A DNA stretch of 59,022 nt from Peptoniphilus sp034090345 (GCF_034090345.1 NZ_JAXDSS010000052.1:1-59022); one strand, 5' to 3'. Shown: positions 1 to 9,395, numbered from the stretch's first letter. Notes: generated from the sequence alone by a model not told the origin. Translations and numbers: made by a program.

Positions 1-3
1 ATA

Positions 4-864
4 CTACTCCTCAAATTCGTCAGAATATTTCTTGAAAAAATCATAATATACTCTAACATTCTCAAGTTCTGTCCAATCCTTTAAAGTTGCAAAATCTCCG
101 TCCAAATCATAAATTTTGGCATGCTTAAGTGACAAAATAAATGGAGAATGAGTTGCTATTATAAATTGACACCCAAAAAATCTGACGCTTTCCTCTAAAA
201 ATTTAATCAACTCAAGTTGTCTTTTAGGCGACAAACTATTTTCAGGCTCATCCAATAAATAAAGAGCATTCTCCCTTATTCTATTTTGAAAATACATAAA
301 AGCACTCTCTCCATTTGAATACTCTCGTGTATTATTTATAAGATTATTTCTCACATACTGAGACTGCGATATCTTTCGTGTCATATTTATTTTTTTCAGT
401 TTTTCATAATCGTCCAACGACCTCAATTGAAAATCAGTATATTTATTTTCCAAATACTCCTCAAAAAGCTCTTCCCTTTTTGACGAAATTCCATTATTTA
501 TACTTCTCAAATCAAGCATAAAATTAAATACATCATCAGAAGTTATGATTTCACTTGTCTTCGGTATCTTATTATCCAATTCATAATGGCACAGATTAAT
601 ATAATCTTCAAAAAAATTGGACCTATTATATAAAGCATCTCTATTTAATCTTAATTTTTCAGATATAATATTCAAAATAGTAGACTTCCCCGATCCATTT
701 CCCCCGTACAAGATAGTTATTGGTTCAAAATCAAGACGAGTAAGCCTATTTTTTCTAAAAATTTGGAAAGGATAATATGTATCATAGCAAGTCTTTTTCA
801 AAGTCATAAAAAAATATGCTTCATCTTCCATCGTAGGAAATTTAAATTCCTTTAAATACAACAC
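4..864 (-). CDS. AAA/ABC-type ATPase, orphan (OLD/RecF-like)
   Basis: A soluble P-loop ATPase of about 286 residues. Walker A (GGNGSGKST) lies near residues 54-62, Walker B (LLDEPENSL) near residue 200, and an H-loop (ATHSP) follows, the pattern of stand-alone ABC-like ATPases that process nucleic acid or drive defence and repair systems. There is no transmembrane segment and no recognisable fused nuclease. An upstream in-frame TTG would add 21 residues. I prefer the GTG at 864 because a strong ribosome site (AAGGGAGGG) ends six bases before it. It lies downstream of the AraC-type gene but is separated from it by a terminator. The substrate cannot be told from sequence. Confidence 0.75.
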   Translation of the reverse strand: MLYLKEFKFPTMEDEAYFFMTLKKTCYDTYYPFQIFRKNRLTRLDFEPITILYGGNGSGKSTILNIISEKLRLNRDALYNRSNFFEDYINLCHYELDNKIPKTSEIITSDDVFNFMLDLRSINNGISSKREELFEEYLENKYTDFQLRSLDDYEKLKKINMTRKISQSQYVRNNLINNTREYSNGESAFMYFQNRIRENALYLLDEPENSLSPKRQLELIKFLEESVRFFGCQFIIATHSPFILSLKHAKIYDLDGDFATLKDWTELENVRVYYDFFKKYSDEFEE

Positions 865-938
865 ACTTTTCCCTCCCTTAAAACTAAATCTTATACCGAT
901 TATAAAATTAAAAAATACTTTTTTCAAATGATGTAAAT

Positions 939-961
939 TAAAAAAGTCGGTTCACCCGACT
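939..961 (-). terminator. Intrinsic terminator after the AraC-type gene
   Basis: On the minus strand AGTCGG and CCGACT form a six-base-pair stem around a five-base loop, followed by a T-run. It lies just below the stop of the regulator gene. Confidence 0.8.
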
Positions 962-970
962 CTTTCATAG

Positions 971-1822
971 TTATTTATTTACTTTAACAATCGGAATCCA
1001 TAACTCCATCTTATAATTTTCTTCATCCATGTTACCCTCTCCATATACTTCAAAATCTGGAGCTCCTGAATGCATATATCCATTTTGTGGAAAAAATACT
1101 TCCATAGCATATTTCCATCCATTGTGAATACTTTCAGGTATTTTACCTTCTAAACTCAATATTGCATATTCACTTTCTTCTACTTCTACAATGTCAAGTC
1201 CAATCTTCTTAGCAGCATCTACGTCTTTGACATCACAACAAACCATATAATTAATATTATTACAGTCTTTGACATCATAACACATACCATACATCTGTCC
1301 ATTACCAAGCTTTAACAATTCATCATACCTAAATTTAGAATAAAATCTTTCCCACAATTTTGAACATTCTGAAGTATCAATATTTTTTGATTTTATTCCT
1401 GCAACTTTAAATCCACTCTTTTTCTGTATGCTTATATTCATATCTCTGCCTCCACTTACTTTTACAGATAACTGTACACGAGAAACAATATTAAAATTTG
1501 CTCCTCTTCTCACTTCTACAGGAGAAATCCCATGAAATCTTTTAAATGCATTTGTAAAAGAATTTGAAGACTCATATCCATATTTTATGGCTATATCTAT
1601 TACTTTAATTTTAGTTTCTCTTAAGTCAATAGCAGCTTTAGTTAATTTTCTATATCTAATGTACTCAGATAAAGTCATGTCTGTTAAGATAGAAAAAATT
1701 CTACTAAACATTGATAATGAATAGCCAGAAAAGTTTAAAATTTTCTTTTCTTCAATTTCTTCACACAAAACTGTCTCAATATAATTAATTGTACTATTAA
1801 AAGATTCAATAATATTATTCAT
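971..1822 (-). CDS. AraC-family regulator with GyrI-like effector-binding domain
   Basis: A 283-residue transcription factor. Residues about 10-108 form a double helix-turn-helix of the AraC/XylS type, including the typical signature around 'SSNSFTNAFKRFHGISP'. From about residue 130 it becomes a GyrI-like small-molecule-binding domain, as in the Rob/SoxS-like multidrug sensors. The start has a clear ribosome site (AAAGGAGA) six bases upstream. It lies below a histidine kinase, response regulator and exporter, which suits a drug- or stress-responsive locus, but its targets are unknown. Confidence 0.88.
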   Translation of the reverse strand: MNNIIESFNSTINYIETVLCEEIEEKKILNFSGYSLSMFSRIFSILTDMTLSEYIRYRKLTKAAIDLRETKIKVIDIAIKYGYESSNSFTNAFKRFHGISPVEVRRGANFNIVSRVQLSVKVSGGRDMNISIQKKSGFKVAGIKSKNIDTSECSKLWERFYSKFRYDELLKLGNGQMYGMCYDVKDCNNINYMVCCDVKDVDAAKKIGLDIVEVEESEYAILSLEGKIPESIHNGWKYAMEVFFPQNGYMHSGAPDFEVYGEGNMDEENYKMELWIPIVKVNK

Positions 1823-1907
1823 GAATTCTCTCCTTTAAATAAAAGTATACTTGCGCATAAAATTTAATCCTCATAATTTCTGTACAGATATAGTGGAATT
1901 ATTCATT

Positions 1908-3068
1908 TTAAAAATCTATAAAAATTTGGAAACCGTCACCTATCTTAGATCTATAAACTATATTACCATTTAATTTATTAACATTATCTTCAATAGCTTT
2001 CAAACCATTTCCTTTAAATATAAAATTACACCCTCTTCCATCATCTATAATTTCTACTCTAATACCATCTTTTATCCTAATAAAAATATTTATTTTACTT
2101 GACTGCCCATGTTTTATACTATTCGATATAGATTCCTTTATTATTCTATATACTAAACTCTGTTTATATCTATCTATTCCATTTAAATCTCCATCATAAT
2201 CTATATTAAGTTCTAAAATCCTTGTACTATTAATTTCTTCCACCAATTCATTTATCTTATTTTTTAAACTTTTAAAATCATCTTCATTAAGTGCATATAC
2301 AGCATCTCTCAAACTATCCATACTTTTTTCTGCCAAATATTTAGATTTTTTCAATAAACCCTTACACATATTGATATCTTTATCCACAACCTTATTAGCA
2401 ACATCTAGATTCATATTAAGTGCAACTAAGTTGTGTCCTAAAAAATCGTGTATTTCTCCAGCTATTCTATTCCTCTCTTCAAACAATGTAAGTTCCTTAA
2501 CTCTTTTATTTATTTCCAAAATCTCTTCATATGCCTTTTCCAATTCTATATTTAAATTTTTTATTCTCAATCTTTCAAATACAACTATTTTGTAAGAATA
2601 TACTAGTAAACAAAAAAATATTAAATATATCATAAGCATTGAAACATCTAATATATAATCTTGAAAATTTAGCTTCATAAAACTTGTGCTCAAATTAACT
2701 TTTCTCACTAAACTTGATATAAAAATTACCATCAATGAAGTTAAAGTTATATACAATGCCTCTTTATCACTTCCAAACAGAACTGTCTCATAAATAATCA
2801 TAAAATATAAAATATCTGTATATCCACCTATTTTACAAACTATAAAACTACCAAGTATTAAATAAATTAAAATGGATACAATTAAAGAAACTTTATTTTT
2901 AAAATAATTATTTACACGCAAATAATTATTTATAGAAAAAAATAAGAAAATGGATAAAAAGAAAATTAAATTATGTCCGTGTGCCTTAGTTCTATTTATG
3001 ACTTCTATTCCTATCATAATGTGTAAAATAATATTAATATATAAATTATATTTAAATGTTTTTTTCAT
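1908..3068 (-). CDS. Sensor histidine kinase, HisKA_3/NarL-partner type
   Basis: A membrane sensor kinase of 386 residues. The first 165 residues carry about five or six hydrophobic segments with no large extracellular loop, as in DesK/LiaS-like intramembrane sensors. A short coiled coil follows, then the HisKA_3 phosphoacceptor motif with His207 (GEIHDFLGHN). The C-terminal ATPase domain has the N box near residue 316 and a G box (DDGRG). Its ATG sits three bases after the stop that would end the full-length exporter reading frame, and its ribosome site (AGGA) lies inside that frame. The cognate regulator is the LuxR-type protein at 4354-4986. Confidence 0.9.
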   Translation of the reverse strand: MKKTFKYNLYINIILHIMIGIEVINRTKAHGHNLIFFLSIFLFFSINNYLRVNNYFKNKVSLIVSILIYLILGSFIVCKIGGYTDILYFMIIYETVLFGSDKEALYITLTSLMVIFISSLVRKVNLSTSFMKLNFQDYILDVSMLMIYLIFFCLLVYSYKIVVFERLRIKNLNIELEKAYEEILEINKRVKELTLFEERNRIAGEIHDFLGHNLVALNMNLDVANKVVDKDINMCKGLLKKSKYLAEKSMDSLRDAVYALNEDDFKSLKNKINELVEEINSTRILELNIDYDGDLNGIDRYKQSLVYRIIKESISNSIKHGQSSKINIFIRIKDGIRVEIIDDGRGCNFIFKGNGLKAIEDNVNKLNGNIVYRSKIGDGFQIFIDF

Positions 3069-3071
3069 TAT

Positions 3072-4223
3072 TCACTTCCTAATGCTCAATAACATATTAT
3101 TTTTGTACTTTATATAAAAAATAAAAACTATAATAGATAAGATAAATCCTATTATGAAAAACGATAATTTACCACCTGAAAATCTATATAGATAGACTCC
3201 TAGAATTGGACCTATTGACTTTCCAATTCCTAATGCTTGTCAATAATTTCCATAAGCTATACCTATTTTTGGGGACTCTGTTATCTCAATTAAAATACTG
3301 CTGGAAGCTTGAGTATAAAATACCTCTGTCATTAAAATAGCAGTAAAAATACTTATAAAAAATATTCCTGAATTACTTAATGATATCATCATATACAGTA
3401 CAGATGTAAATAATATTCCATAAAAAGCACTATCATATTTATTAGCCTTGCTAATAAATTTCCCCAGCTTACTCGGTAGAAAAATCATAAAAACTGCTGA
3501 TGGCAAATATAAATATGCTAGTGAATTAATTTCTGAAATTACATTCTCCTTAAAATAGATAAGATATAAAGGAGAAGTTAAACTTGTCACAAACGATACA
3601 ATCCCTATATACAGAAAAAAATTATTTTTTTTAATAATTTTACTTTTAAACCACATTTCATTCTTATTTTCCAAAAATGATGTATCATAGAAATAATTTT
3701 TAGCCTTGTATAGAGCAAGTAAATTTACGAAAATAAAAAATATAGATATAAATTTTAATCCCTCTTGTAATGAAAATTTAAATAATAAAGGTAATATTAA
3801 TAAACATCCTGTTATACTCCCCTTACTAAAAGTTTCATTAATTATTCCAAAATTAATTGATATGTCAAATTCATTACTTAAACCAGCTACTGATGAATCA
3901 AAACTCACAAGTAAAAAAGATTCTCCTATACTGTAAATTACAGTACCTATAATAACATTAATAAAACTATATCCTTTTATAAAAACCGCCATAGAAATAA
4001 TATGTAAAATAATTCCGCTAAATATTCCGCTTTTTCTTCCCTTATTATCAATTATTTTACCTACTATCCTTCTAAACAAAACTCCGAATATATTAAATAC
4101 CGAATAAAAACCCCCTAGGTGTATAATGTTTGTTTCAAAAGATAGAATATAAACTGGTATAAATATACTTATAAATATTTTCGAAAAAGATGTATAATAC
4201 ACAATTCTTTTTAATTCTCTCAA
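3072..4223 (-). pseudogene. MFS exporter interrupted by an in-frame TGA
   Basis: The first 327 codons encode a major-facilitator transporter with motif A (GKIIDNKGRK) between helices 2 and 3. A TGA at 3240-3242 follows '...IAYGNY'. The same frame then continues for 55 codons (QALGIGKSIGPILG..., a final hydrophobic helix, a basic tail) to a TGA at 3072-3074, three bases before the kinase gene. Full length would be about 383 residues, normal for the family; the 327-residue product would lack the last helix. The start is TTG. A nonsense mutation is simplest, but readthrough or selenocysteine insertion is not excluded because a stem-loop lies nine bases past the TGA. It sits between a regulator and a kinase gene, so export of the sensed compound is the likely role. 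Confidence 0.8.
3202..3230 (-). other. Stem-loop immediately 3' of the in-frame TGA
   Basis: On the minus strand GGAATTGG (3230-3223) pairs with CCAATTCT (3209-3202), eight pairs with one G-U, around a 13-base loop. It begins nine bases after the TGA at 3240-3242, a distance comparable to bacterial SECIS elements. Function is unproven. The same bases encode the GIGKSIGP region, so chance pairing is possible. Confidence 0.35.
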
Positions 4224-4353
4224 TTTACAACCTACTTTCTTATAATATTTCTAAAACTTGCTAACTACAAAAATATTATAAAAATATAAGATGTTTATCA
4301 AAACTGAATAAAGTAATGATATTTATGTAAAAACCATTACTAAAGTCATAATT

Positions 4354-4986
4354 TTATTTAATTAGTATAGCCAATTGAGTTCTATCTCTAATTTCTAATT
4401 TATCTAATATTTTGGTTATATGATTTTTTACAGTTCCCTCTGTTATAAAAAGTATCTCACTTATTTCTTTATTAGATTTCCCTTCACTAACTAAAATAGC
4501 TATTTCATATTCTCTATTAGTTAAAATGGAAAAATTTTTATTCTTCTTAAAATTTTCTTCTAAACTATCTCTATCAATAAAATCCACCATCTTTTTTGCA
4601 ACTTCAGGTTGCATTAACACATTTCCACTATATACCATTTCTATGGATTTAACTAACTTATCTGAATTTATATCTTTTAATAAATAACCGTCAGCTCCAT
4701 TTTTTAAACCCTCAAAAATATATTTATCTTCATTAAAAGTAGTCAGTATTAATACTTTAATGTCTGGATATCTTTCTTTGATAATCTTTGTTGCCTCTAC
4801 TCCATCCATTACCGGCATTCTAATATCCATTAATATTAAGTCTACATTTACCTTGGATACAAAATCTATAACTTCTTTTCCATTATTAACCTCTCCAACT
4901 ACGTTTATATTTTCATATAAACTCAATATCATCGAGATTCCATCTCGTATTAAACTTTTATCATCTGCTATTAAAATATTTATCAC
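4354..4986 (-). CDS. Response regulator, NarL/FixJ family
   Basis: A 210-residue two-component regulator. The receiver domain (1-120) has the acidic pair at D8/D9, the phosphoacceptor D54 (LMDIRMP), a conserved Thr and Lys104. A LuxR-type helix-turn-helix occupies about residues 145-205 (LTNREYEIAILVSEGKSNKE). The start is GTG with GAGGG seven bases upstream. It is transcribed towards the exporter and histidine kinase, 130 bases ahead of the exporter, so the three probably form one signalling unit. A promoter with an extended -10 and an adjacent palindrome lie upstream, consistent with autoregulation. Confidence 0.92.
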   Translation of the reverse strand: MINILIADDKSLIRDGISMILSLYENINVVGEVNNGKEVIDFVSKVNVDLILMDIRMPVMDGVEATKIIKERYPDIKVLILTTFNEDKYIFEGLKNGADGYLLKDINSDKLVKSIEMVYSGNVLMQPEVAKKMVDFIDRDSLEENFKKNKNFSILTNREYEIAILVSEGKSNKEISEILFITEGTVKNHITKILDKLEIRDRTQLAILIK

Positions 4987-5013
4987 TTTATATCCCTCAT
5001 ATGGCTTTTTTTA

Positions 5014-5022
5014 ATTATACCA
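5014..5022 (-). promoter_or_regulatory. Extended -10 promoter of the response regulator
   Basis: On the minus strand TGGTATAAT is a full -10 hexamer preceded by the TGn extension, about 28 bases upstream of the GTG start. No good -35 is visible, as is common for extended -10 promoters. Confidence 0.5.
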
Positions 5023-5052
5023 TTTCATACAGAATAAATTTATTTCTTTTAA

Positions 5053-5068
5053 ATCTAAACTTTTAGAT
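5053..5068. promoter_or_regulatory. Imperfect 16-bp palindrome upstream of the regulator promoter
   Basis: ATCTAAAC/TTTTAGAT is a near-perfect inverted repeat about 34-49 bases upstream of the -10 of the response-regulator gene, where an activator dimer would bind. It is a candidate LuxR-type operator. Confidence 0.3.
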
Positions 5069-5179
5069 AGTCTTAAAAAGATAGTATAATTTATGAAAAT
5101 AAAAATTTTTAATGCATCTAGCTTTTTTAGGAGTCTTTTAATTTAATAATTTTATGCTCTTTGTGAAAGCTAACAATTA

Positions 5180-5219
5180 TAAAAATCGGCATAGCCAGCT
5201 TATACCAACTACACCGATT
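5180..5219 (-). terminator. Intrinsic terminator after ftsH
   Basis: AATCGG and CCGATT enclose further pairing (TGTAG with CTATG through G-U pairs), giving an 11-pair stem followed by a T-run on the minus strand. It lies 17 bases below the ftsH stop. Confidence 0.8.
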
Positions 5220-5236
5220 GTTTTTGAAATAAATTT

Positions 5237-7126
5237 TTATTCTTCCATTATTTTTTTTGCTTCTTTTGATAAGTCTGATTCTTCTATGTGGACTTCTCCT
5301 TCAACCGGTTCTTGTTCACCACTTATTATTTTTTCAAATTCATTTCTTGTAATTGTTTCTTTTTCAAGTAATGTATCCGAAACTTTTAATAGTCTGTCCA
5401 TATTTTCAGAAAGTATAGCTTTACATTTAGCATATGCTTCATCAATCATTCTCTTAACTTCTTGGTCAATTGCATATGCTGTCTGTTCTGAATAATTTCT
5501 GCTTCTTCCCAAATCACGACCTATAAATACTTCTCCTTCATCTGTTGAAAGATTTATAGTACCTATTTTTTCACTCATTCCATATTCAGTGACCATATCT
5601 CTTGCCATTTGAGTTGCCCTTTGAATATCGTTATGTGCTCCGGTGGAAATGTCATCTAATACAAGGTCTTCAGCAACTCTTCCGCCTAGTAGTGTAACTA
5701 TTTTATCTTCCATTTGACCTTTTGTCATAAAAGTCAATTCTTCTTCTGGTAGATATGAAGTAAATCCTCCTGCCATTCCACGAGGTATTATTGTAATCAT
5801 ATCGACAGGGTCTGTATTTTTTAGTGAAACAGATACAACTGCATGACCTGCTTCGTGAACTGCTGTAAGTTTTCTTTCTTTTTCTGTAACTACTTTAGAT
5901 TTTTTAGCTGGACCTGCTTGAACTTTTATAGAGGCTTCATCGACATCTTCCATGCTGATTTTTATTTCGCCTCTTCTAGCTGCTAAAAGAGCTGCTTCAT
6001 TCATCAAATTTTCAAGATCTGCCGGAGTAAATCCCGGTGTTCTCTTTGCTATGGTCTTCAAATTTACATCTTCTGCAATTTTTTTATTTTTAGAGTGTAT
6101 TTCTAGTATTTGTTCTCTACCTTTTACATCAGGCTTTCCAACATAAACAGTTCTGTCAAATCTTCCCGGTCTCATTAGCGCCGGGTCAAGTATGTCAGCA
6201 CGGTTAGTAGCCGCCATAACTATTACACCTTCATTTTCTCCGAAACCATCCATTTCAACTAACAGTTGGTTTAATGTCTGTTCTCTTTCGTCATGTCCTC
6301 CGCCTACTCCGGCTCCACGACGTCTCCCAACTGCATCTATTTCGTCTATAAATATTATGCAAGGTGCATTTTTCTTAGCTGATTCAAATAAATCTCTAAC
6401 ACGACTAGCTCCAACCCCTACAAACATTTCTACGAAGTCTGAACCGCTCATTATAAAGAAAGGTACCTTAGCTTCTCCTGCAACAGCTCTTGAAAGATAA
6501 GTTTTACCGGTCCCCGGAGGACCTACCATAAGTACCCCTTTTGGAATTCTAGCTCCCATCTCAACGAATTTTTTAGGACTTTTTAAGAAATCCACTATTT
6601 CAGATAGTTCTTCTTTTTCTTCCACTAATCCTGCAACTTCGTTGAATGTTACCACCTTTTTATCTTCCGGTTTAATCATTCTAGCTTTACTTTTGCCAAA
6701 GCTCCCCATCTTAGAACCGCCACTTCCTTGTGTATGATTCATCATATAGTACCAAGCACCTACAAACACTACAAGTATCAATATTGTCGGTATCCATTCA
6801 ACATAAAACGGTTTAACTTTAATTGGCTCTTGTGAAATATTTATATCACCTGTACTCACTTTAGGAGCTATATATTTTTCATATATATTTACTCTCGATT
6901 CACTTGGAAGATAGGTAATATATGCTTTTTCATTTTTTAATTTATATGTTACTTTCGAATCATCATAGTGTATATCTGTTACTTCATTTTTTTCAAGTGC
7001 TTGTACAAATTTAGTTGCGGAAACTTTATCTACCACTTCCTGCGGTGGAGTTATCATTCTAAAGCCAAATAAAACAAGTCCTATTAACATCAAATAGAGT
7101 AATATCCCACTTATTCTCTTATTCAA
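5237..7126 (-). CDS. ftsH: ATP-dependent zinc metalloprotease FtsH
   Basis: A membrane-anchored AAA+ protease of 629 residues that degrades misfolded and regulatory membrane proteins. Transmembrane helices lie at about 7-24 and 112-129, with an extracytoplasmic domain between. Walker A (GPPGTGKT) is at 202-209, Walker B (IIFIDEID) at 257-264, and the zinc motif HEAGH at 424-428. The start is TTG, supported by AGGAGG six bases upstream; a nearer ATG is out of frame. It is the last gene of the glmU-to-ftsH block, 14 bases below hpt, and ends in a terminator. Confidence 0.98.
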   Translation of the reverse strand: MNKRISGILLYLMLIGLVLFGFRMITPPQEVVDKVSATKFVQALEKNEVTDIHYDDSKVTYKLKNEKAYITYLPSESRVNIYEKYIAPKVSTGDINISQEPIKVKPFYVEWIPTILILVVFVGAWYYMMNHTQGSGGSKMGSFGKSKARMIKPEDKKVVTFNEVAGLVEEKEELSEIVDFLKSPKKFVEMGARIPKGVLMVGPPGTGKTYLSRAVAGEAKVPFFIMSGSDFVEMFVGVGASRVRDLFESAKKNAPCIIFIDEIDAVGRRRGAGVGGGHDEREQTLNQLLVEMDGFGENEGVIVMAATNRADILDPALMRPGRFDRTVYVGKPDVKGREQILEIHSKNKKIAEDVNLKTIAKRTPGFTPADLENLMNEAALLAARRGEIKISMEDVDEASIKVQAGPAKKSKVVTEKERKLTAVHEAGHAVVSVSLKNTDPVDMITIIPRGMAGGFTSYLPEEELTFMTKGQMEDKIVTLLGGRVAEDLVLDDISTGAHNDIQRATQMARDMVTEYGMSEKIGTINLSTDEGEVFIGRDLGRSRNYSEQTAYAIDQEVKRMIDEAYAKCKAILSENMDRLLKVSDTLLEKETITRNEFEKIISGEQEPVEGEVHIEESDLSKEAKKIMEE

Positions 7127-7140
7127 TACATACCTCCTGT

Positions 7141-7671
7141 TTAAATATTTTCTTCAGAGTTATCATATATACCGATGTATGGTAAATTTCTGTAATTTTG
7201 ATTATAGTCCATACCAAATCCAACTACAAATTTATCTTCTATTTCAAATCCTATATATTTACACTCTATTTCTTTTAATCTTCTTTCAGGTTTTGAAAGC
7301 AATGTAACTATTTCAACAGACTTTGCACCTCTTTTTTTTAAATTTTCAATAAGGTATCCCAAAGTATTTCCTGTATCTATAATATCTTCAACTATCAAAA
7401 CATCCTTCCCAACTAGCTCAATTTCGACATCTTTTTTGATATTTACATTCCCTGTGGACTCAGTTCCTTCATAGCTTGAAACTTGCATAAATTCCATATA
7501 GACATTTTTATTAATTTTTCTAACTAAATCTGCCATGAAAATAGTAGACCCTTTTAGAATCCCTATCATCAAAATTTCGCCATCATAATCCTTTTCTATT
7601 GCTTGTGCCAATTCAAGAATTCTATTTTGTATTTTATCTTCACTGATTAGCACTTCTTTTATATTACCCAA
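7141..7671 (-). CDS. hpt: Hypoxanthine phosphoribosyltransferase
   Basis: A cytoplasmic purine-salvage enzyme of 176 residues that converts hypoxanthine or guanine plus PRPP to IMP or GMP. The PRPP-binding loop (VLIVEDIIDTGNTL) lies at about 90-103. Length and order (tilS-hpt-ftsH) match the family. The start is TTG, with GGAGG six bases upstream inside the last codons of tilS, one base away from the tilS stop. Translational coupling to tilS is likely. Confidence 0.96.
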   Translation of the reverse strand: MGNIKEVLISEDKIQNRILELAQAIEKDYDGEILMIGILKGSTIFMADLVRKINKNVYMEFMQVSSYEGTESTGNVNIKKDVEIELVGKDVLIVEDIIDTGNTLGYLIENLKKRGAKSVEIVTLLSKPERRLKEIECKYIGFEIEDKFVVGFGMDYNQNYRNLPYIGIYDNSEENI

Positions 7672-7672
7672 T

Positions 7673-8974
7673 TTATACCTCCAAGCTTATACTGATTATC
7701 TTTTCAGTCATACTTTCTATCTTGTATTTTTCATTCATTCTATATGGAGCAATCCAAATTATATTTTCATCATCAACTATTAGTGGTACAAAATCTCTTT
7801 TGTACTTAGGAATTCTATTATCTATTAAAAAATCTTTTATTTTTTTGGAGCCTTTCATTCCTATTGGAGTAAATTTATCTCCATCTCTTTTATTTCTAAC
7901 TCTCAACTTCCCTTTAATCTTTGAGGCATCTAATTGAATTGAATTTTTACCCTTTTTAATGCCTTCTTCAACAATCAAAGTTCCTAATTGAGTTTTATTT
8001 ATTCCAAATTTTAAAGTTTCATCAATCTTTTCAACTTCTTTTTTTAAAAATAAATATCCTTGAGAAATTTCAAAAATTAATTTATGCACTGTAATTGATG
8101 CAGAATCTTGCTTTATTAAATCAACTATATTTTCAATCTGTACTTTCCCAACACCCTCGATAAGATTTAACCTTCTAAGATATTCTCTTATTATGATACT
8201 TATTAAATATTCATCTTCATCTTTCAAAAGTTTAATATCTAATACATCTTCTTTCATATTATTCAAAAAATATCTATCAACTATTTTTTGAAAATATGTA
8301 TTTTGTTTATGCGCTAAATCTTGTAGCCTTAAAAGAGCTCCTTTAAAATTAGAATTTAAATTTTCTTCAATGTATGGAATTAATTCAAGTCTTAATCTAT
8401 TTCGATTATATATAGCCATTGAGTTTGTCTCATCTTCTACATGGTCTATTCCATTTTCCAAAAGATACTCTTCTATTTCCCTACGACTAATGTTTAGCAT
8501 TGGTCTGTATAAATCTCCATTTACATACTCTATGGACTGTAACCCTTCTAAACCGGTTCCCCTAATTATCCTATACAGAATAGTTTCGACTTGGTCATCT
8601 TGGTTATGAGCCGTAAATATTTTTGTGTTAAAAGTTCTAAAGAACTCATATCTTAAAAATCTTCCTGCTTCTTCTGAACTCATCTTATTTTCTTTAGCAA
8701 ATTCATCCATGTTAACATCAATGGTTTCAAATTCGAGTTCTAATTTTTGAGCAATATCCCTTACAAAATCTTGATCTCTTTTTGCAGTTGCTCTTATCCC
8801 ATGATTTACATGACAAACTTTAATTTTTATATTGAATTCTTCTCTTAGCAAAAATAAATTGTAGAGTAAAAACATGCTGTCTGCTCCGCCTGAGCACGCA
8901 ACTATGACTTCTTCTCCACCATCTATCATATTATATTTTTTTAAGTTTTTATAAAATGATTTATTATATTTCAT
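7673..8974 (-). CDS. tilS: tRNA(Ile)-lysidine synthase
   Basis: TilS attaches lysine to C34 of the CAU-anticodon tRNA-Ile, so that it reads AUA. The PP-loop motif SGGADS lies near residue 27 from the chosen start, followed by the N-type ATPase domain, a TilS substrate-binding domain and a C-terminal domain. A longer frame reaches 9073 but would overlap yabR by 68 bases and would encode the preceding hairpin. I choose ATG at 8972-8974, which leaves the usual two dozen residues before SGGxDS. That ATG has no visible Shine-Dalgarno and sits directly behind the T-run of a terminator-like hairpin. Confidence 0.93.
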   Translation of the reverse strand: MKYNKSFYKNLKKYNMIDGGEEVIVACSGGADSMFLLYNLFLLREEFNIKIKVCHVNHGIRATAKRDQDFVRDIAQKLELEFETIDVNMDEFAKENKMSSEEAGRFLRYEFFRTFNTKIFTAHNQDDQVETILYRIIRGTGLEGLQSIEYVNGDLYRPMLNISRREIEEYLLENGIDHVEDETNSMAIYNRNRLRLELIPYIEENLNSNFKGALLRLQDLAHKQNTYFQKIVDRYFLNNMKEDVLDIKLLKDEDEYLISIIIREYLRRLNLIEGVGKVQIENIVDLIKQDSASITVHKLIFEISQGYLFLKKEVEKIDETLKFGINKTQLGTLIVEEGIKKGKNSIQLDASKIKGKLRVRNKRDGDKFTPIGMKGSKKIKDFLIDNRIPKYKRDFVPLIVDDENIIWIAPYRMNEKYKIESMTEKIISISLEV

Positions 8975-8978
8975 ATCA

Positions 8979-9006
8979 AAAAAATATGGCCATCTTTGAT
9001 GGCCAT
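8979..9006 (-). terminator. Terminator hairpin between yabR and tilS
   Basis: ATGGCCATC and GATGGCCAT form a perfect nine-pair stem with a three-base loop, followed by ATATTTTTTT on the minus strand. The stem overlaps the yabR stop, and the T-run ends a few bases before the tilS start, so tilS is expressed by readthrough or from an unseen promoter. Confidence 0.85.
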
Positions 9007-9395
9007 TATCTACGAGATCTACCTGTTCCCATTTTGGCATTTTGTCTTGATCTTGCTTGTTCGTATTTTTCATTTGAATCTTTTAAAAACTTTGAAAGTT
9101 TATCTTCAAAAGAAGAGTCTTTTTCAGTTTTTTCAAAATCGACTACAGCCGGTTTAGAGGTCTTCGGAAGTGCTTGTTTTATCGAAAGATCAATTTTGCC
9201 ATCTTCCATTGAAAGTATTTTAACTTTTACTGTTTGACCTTTCTCTAAATGGTCACTGACATTTTCAACGTATGAATCTGATATTTGGGATATATGTACT
9301 AATCCGCTTTGTTCTTCCGGTAAACTAATAAACGCACCAAATTTCATTACATTTGATACAACACCTTCTACTATTTGGCCTACAGTTAATGCCAT
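9006..9395 (-). CDS. yabR: S1 RNA-binding domain protein (YabR/general stress protein 13-like)
   Basis: A 129-residue protein with one S1 (OB-fold) RNA-binding domain at residues 1-72. Typical elements are 'VGQIVEGVV', 'FGAFISL' and 'GLVHISQIS'. A charged, probably disordered tail follows. In Bacillus the homologue lies in the same place, after divIC. The start has AGGAGG nine bases upstream. Probably ribosome- or RNA-associated; the exact role is not established by the sequence. Confidence 0.9.
   Translation of the reverse strand: MALTVGQIVEGVVSNVMKFGAFISLPEEQSGLVHISQISDSYVENVSDHLEKGQTVKVKILSMEDGKIDLSIKQALPKTSKPAVVDFEKTEKDSSFEDKLSKFLKDSNEKYEQARSRQNAKMGTGRSRR

Noticed and set aside
865..927. 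Extra 21 residues on the ATPase
   Set aside because: TTG at 927 lacks a ribosome site, while GTG at 862-864 follows AAGGGAGGG.
5237..7126. Plus-strand frames inside ftsH (e.g. 6192-6500)
   Set aside because: Antisense shadows without ribosome sites and with improbable serine- and proline-rich products. The same applies to other frames opposite long genes.
8975..9073. Longer tilS start with 33 extra residues
   Set aside because: It would overlap yabR by 68 bases and translate the terminator hairpin, and the added residues have no counterpart in TilS proteins.
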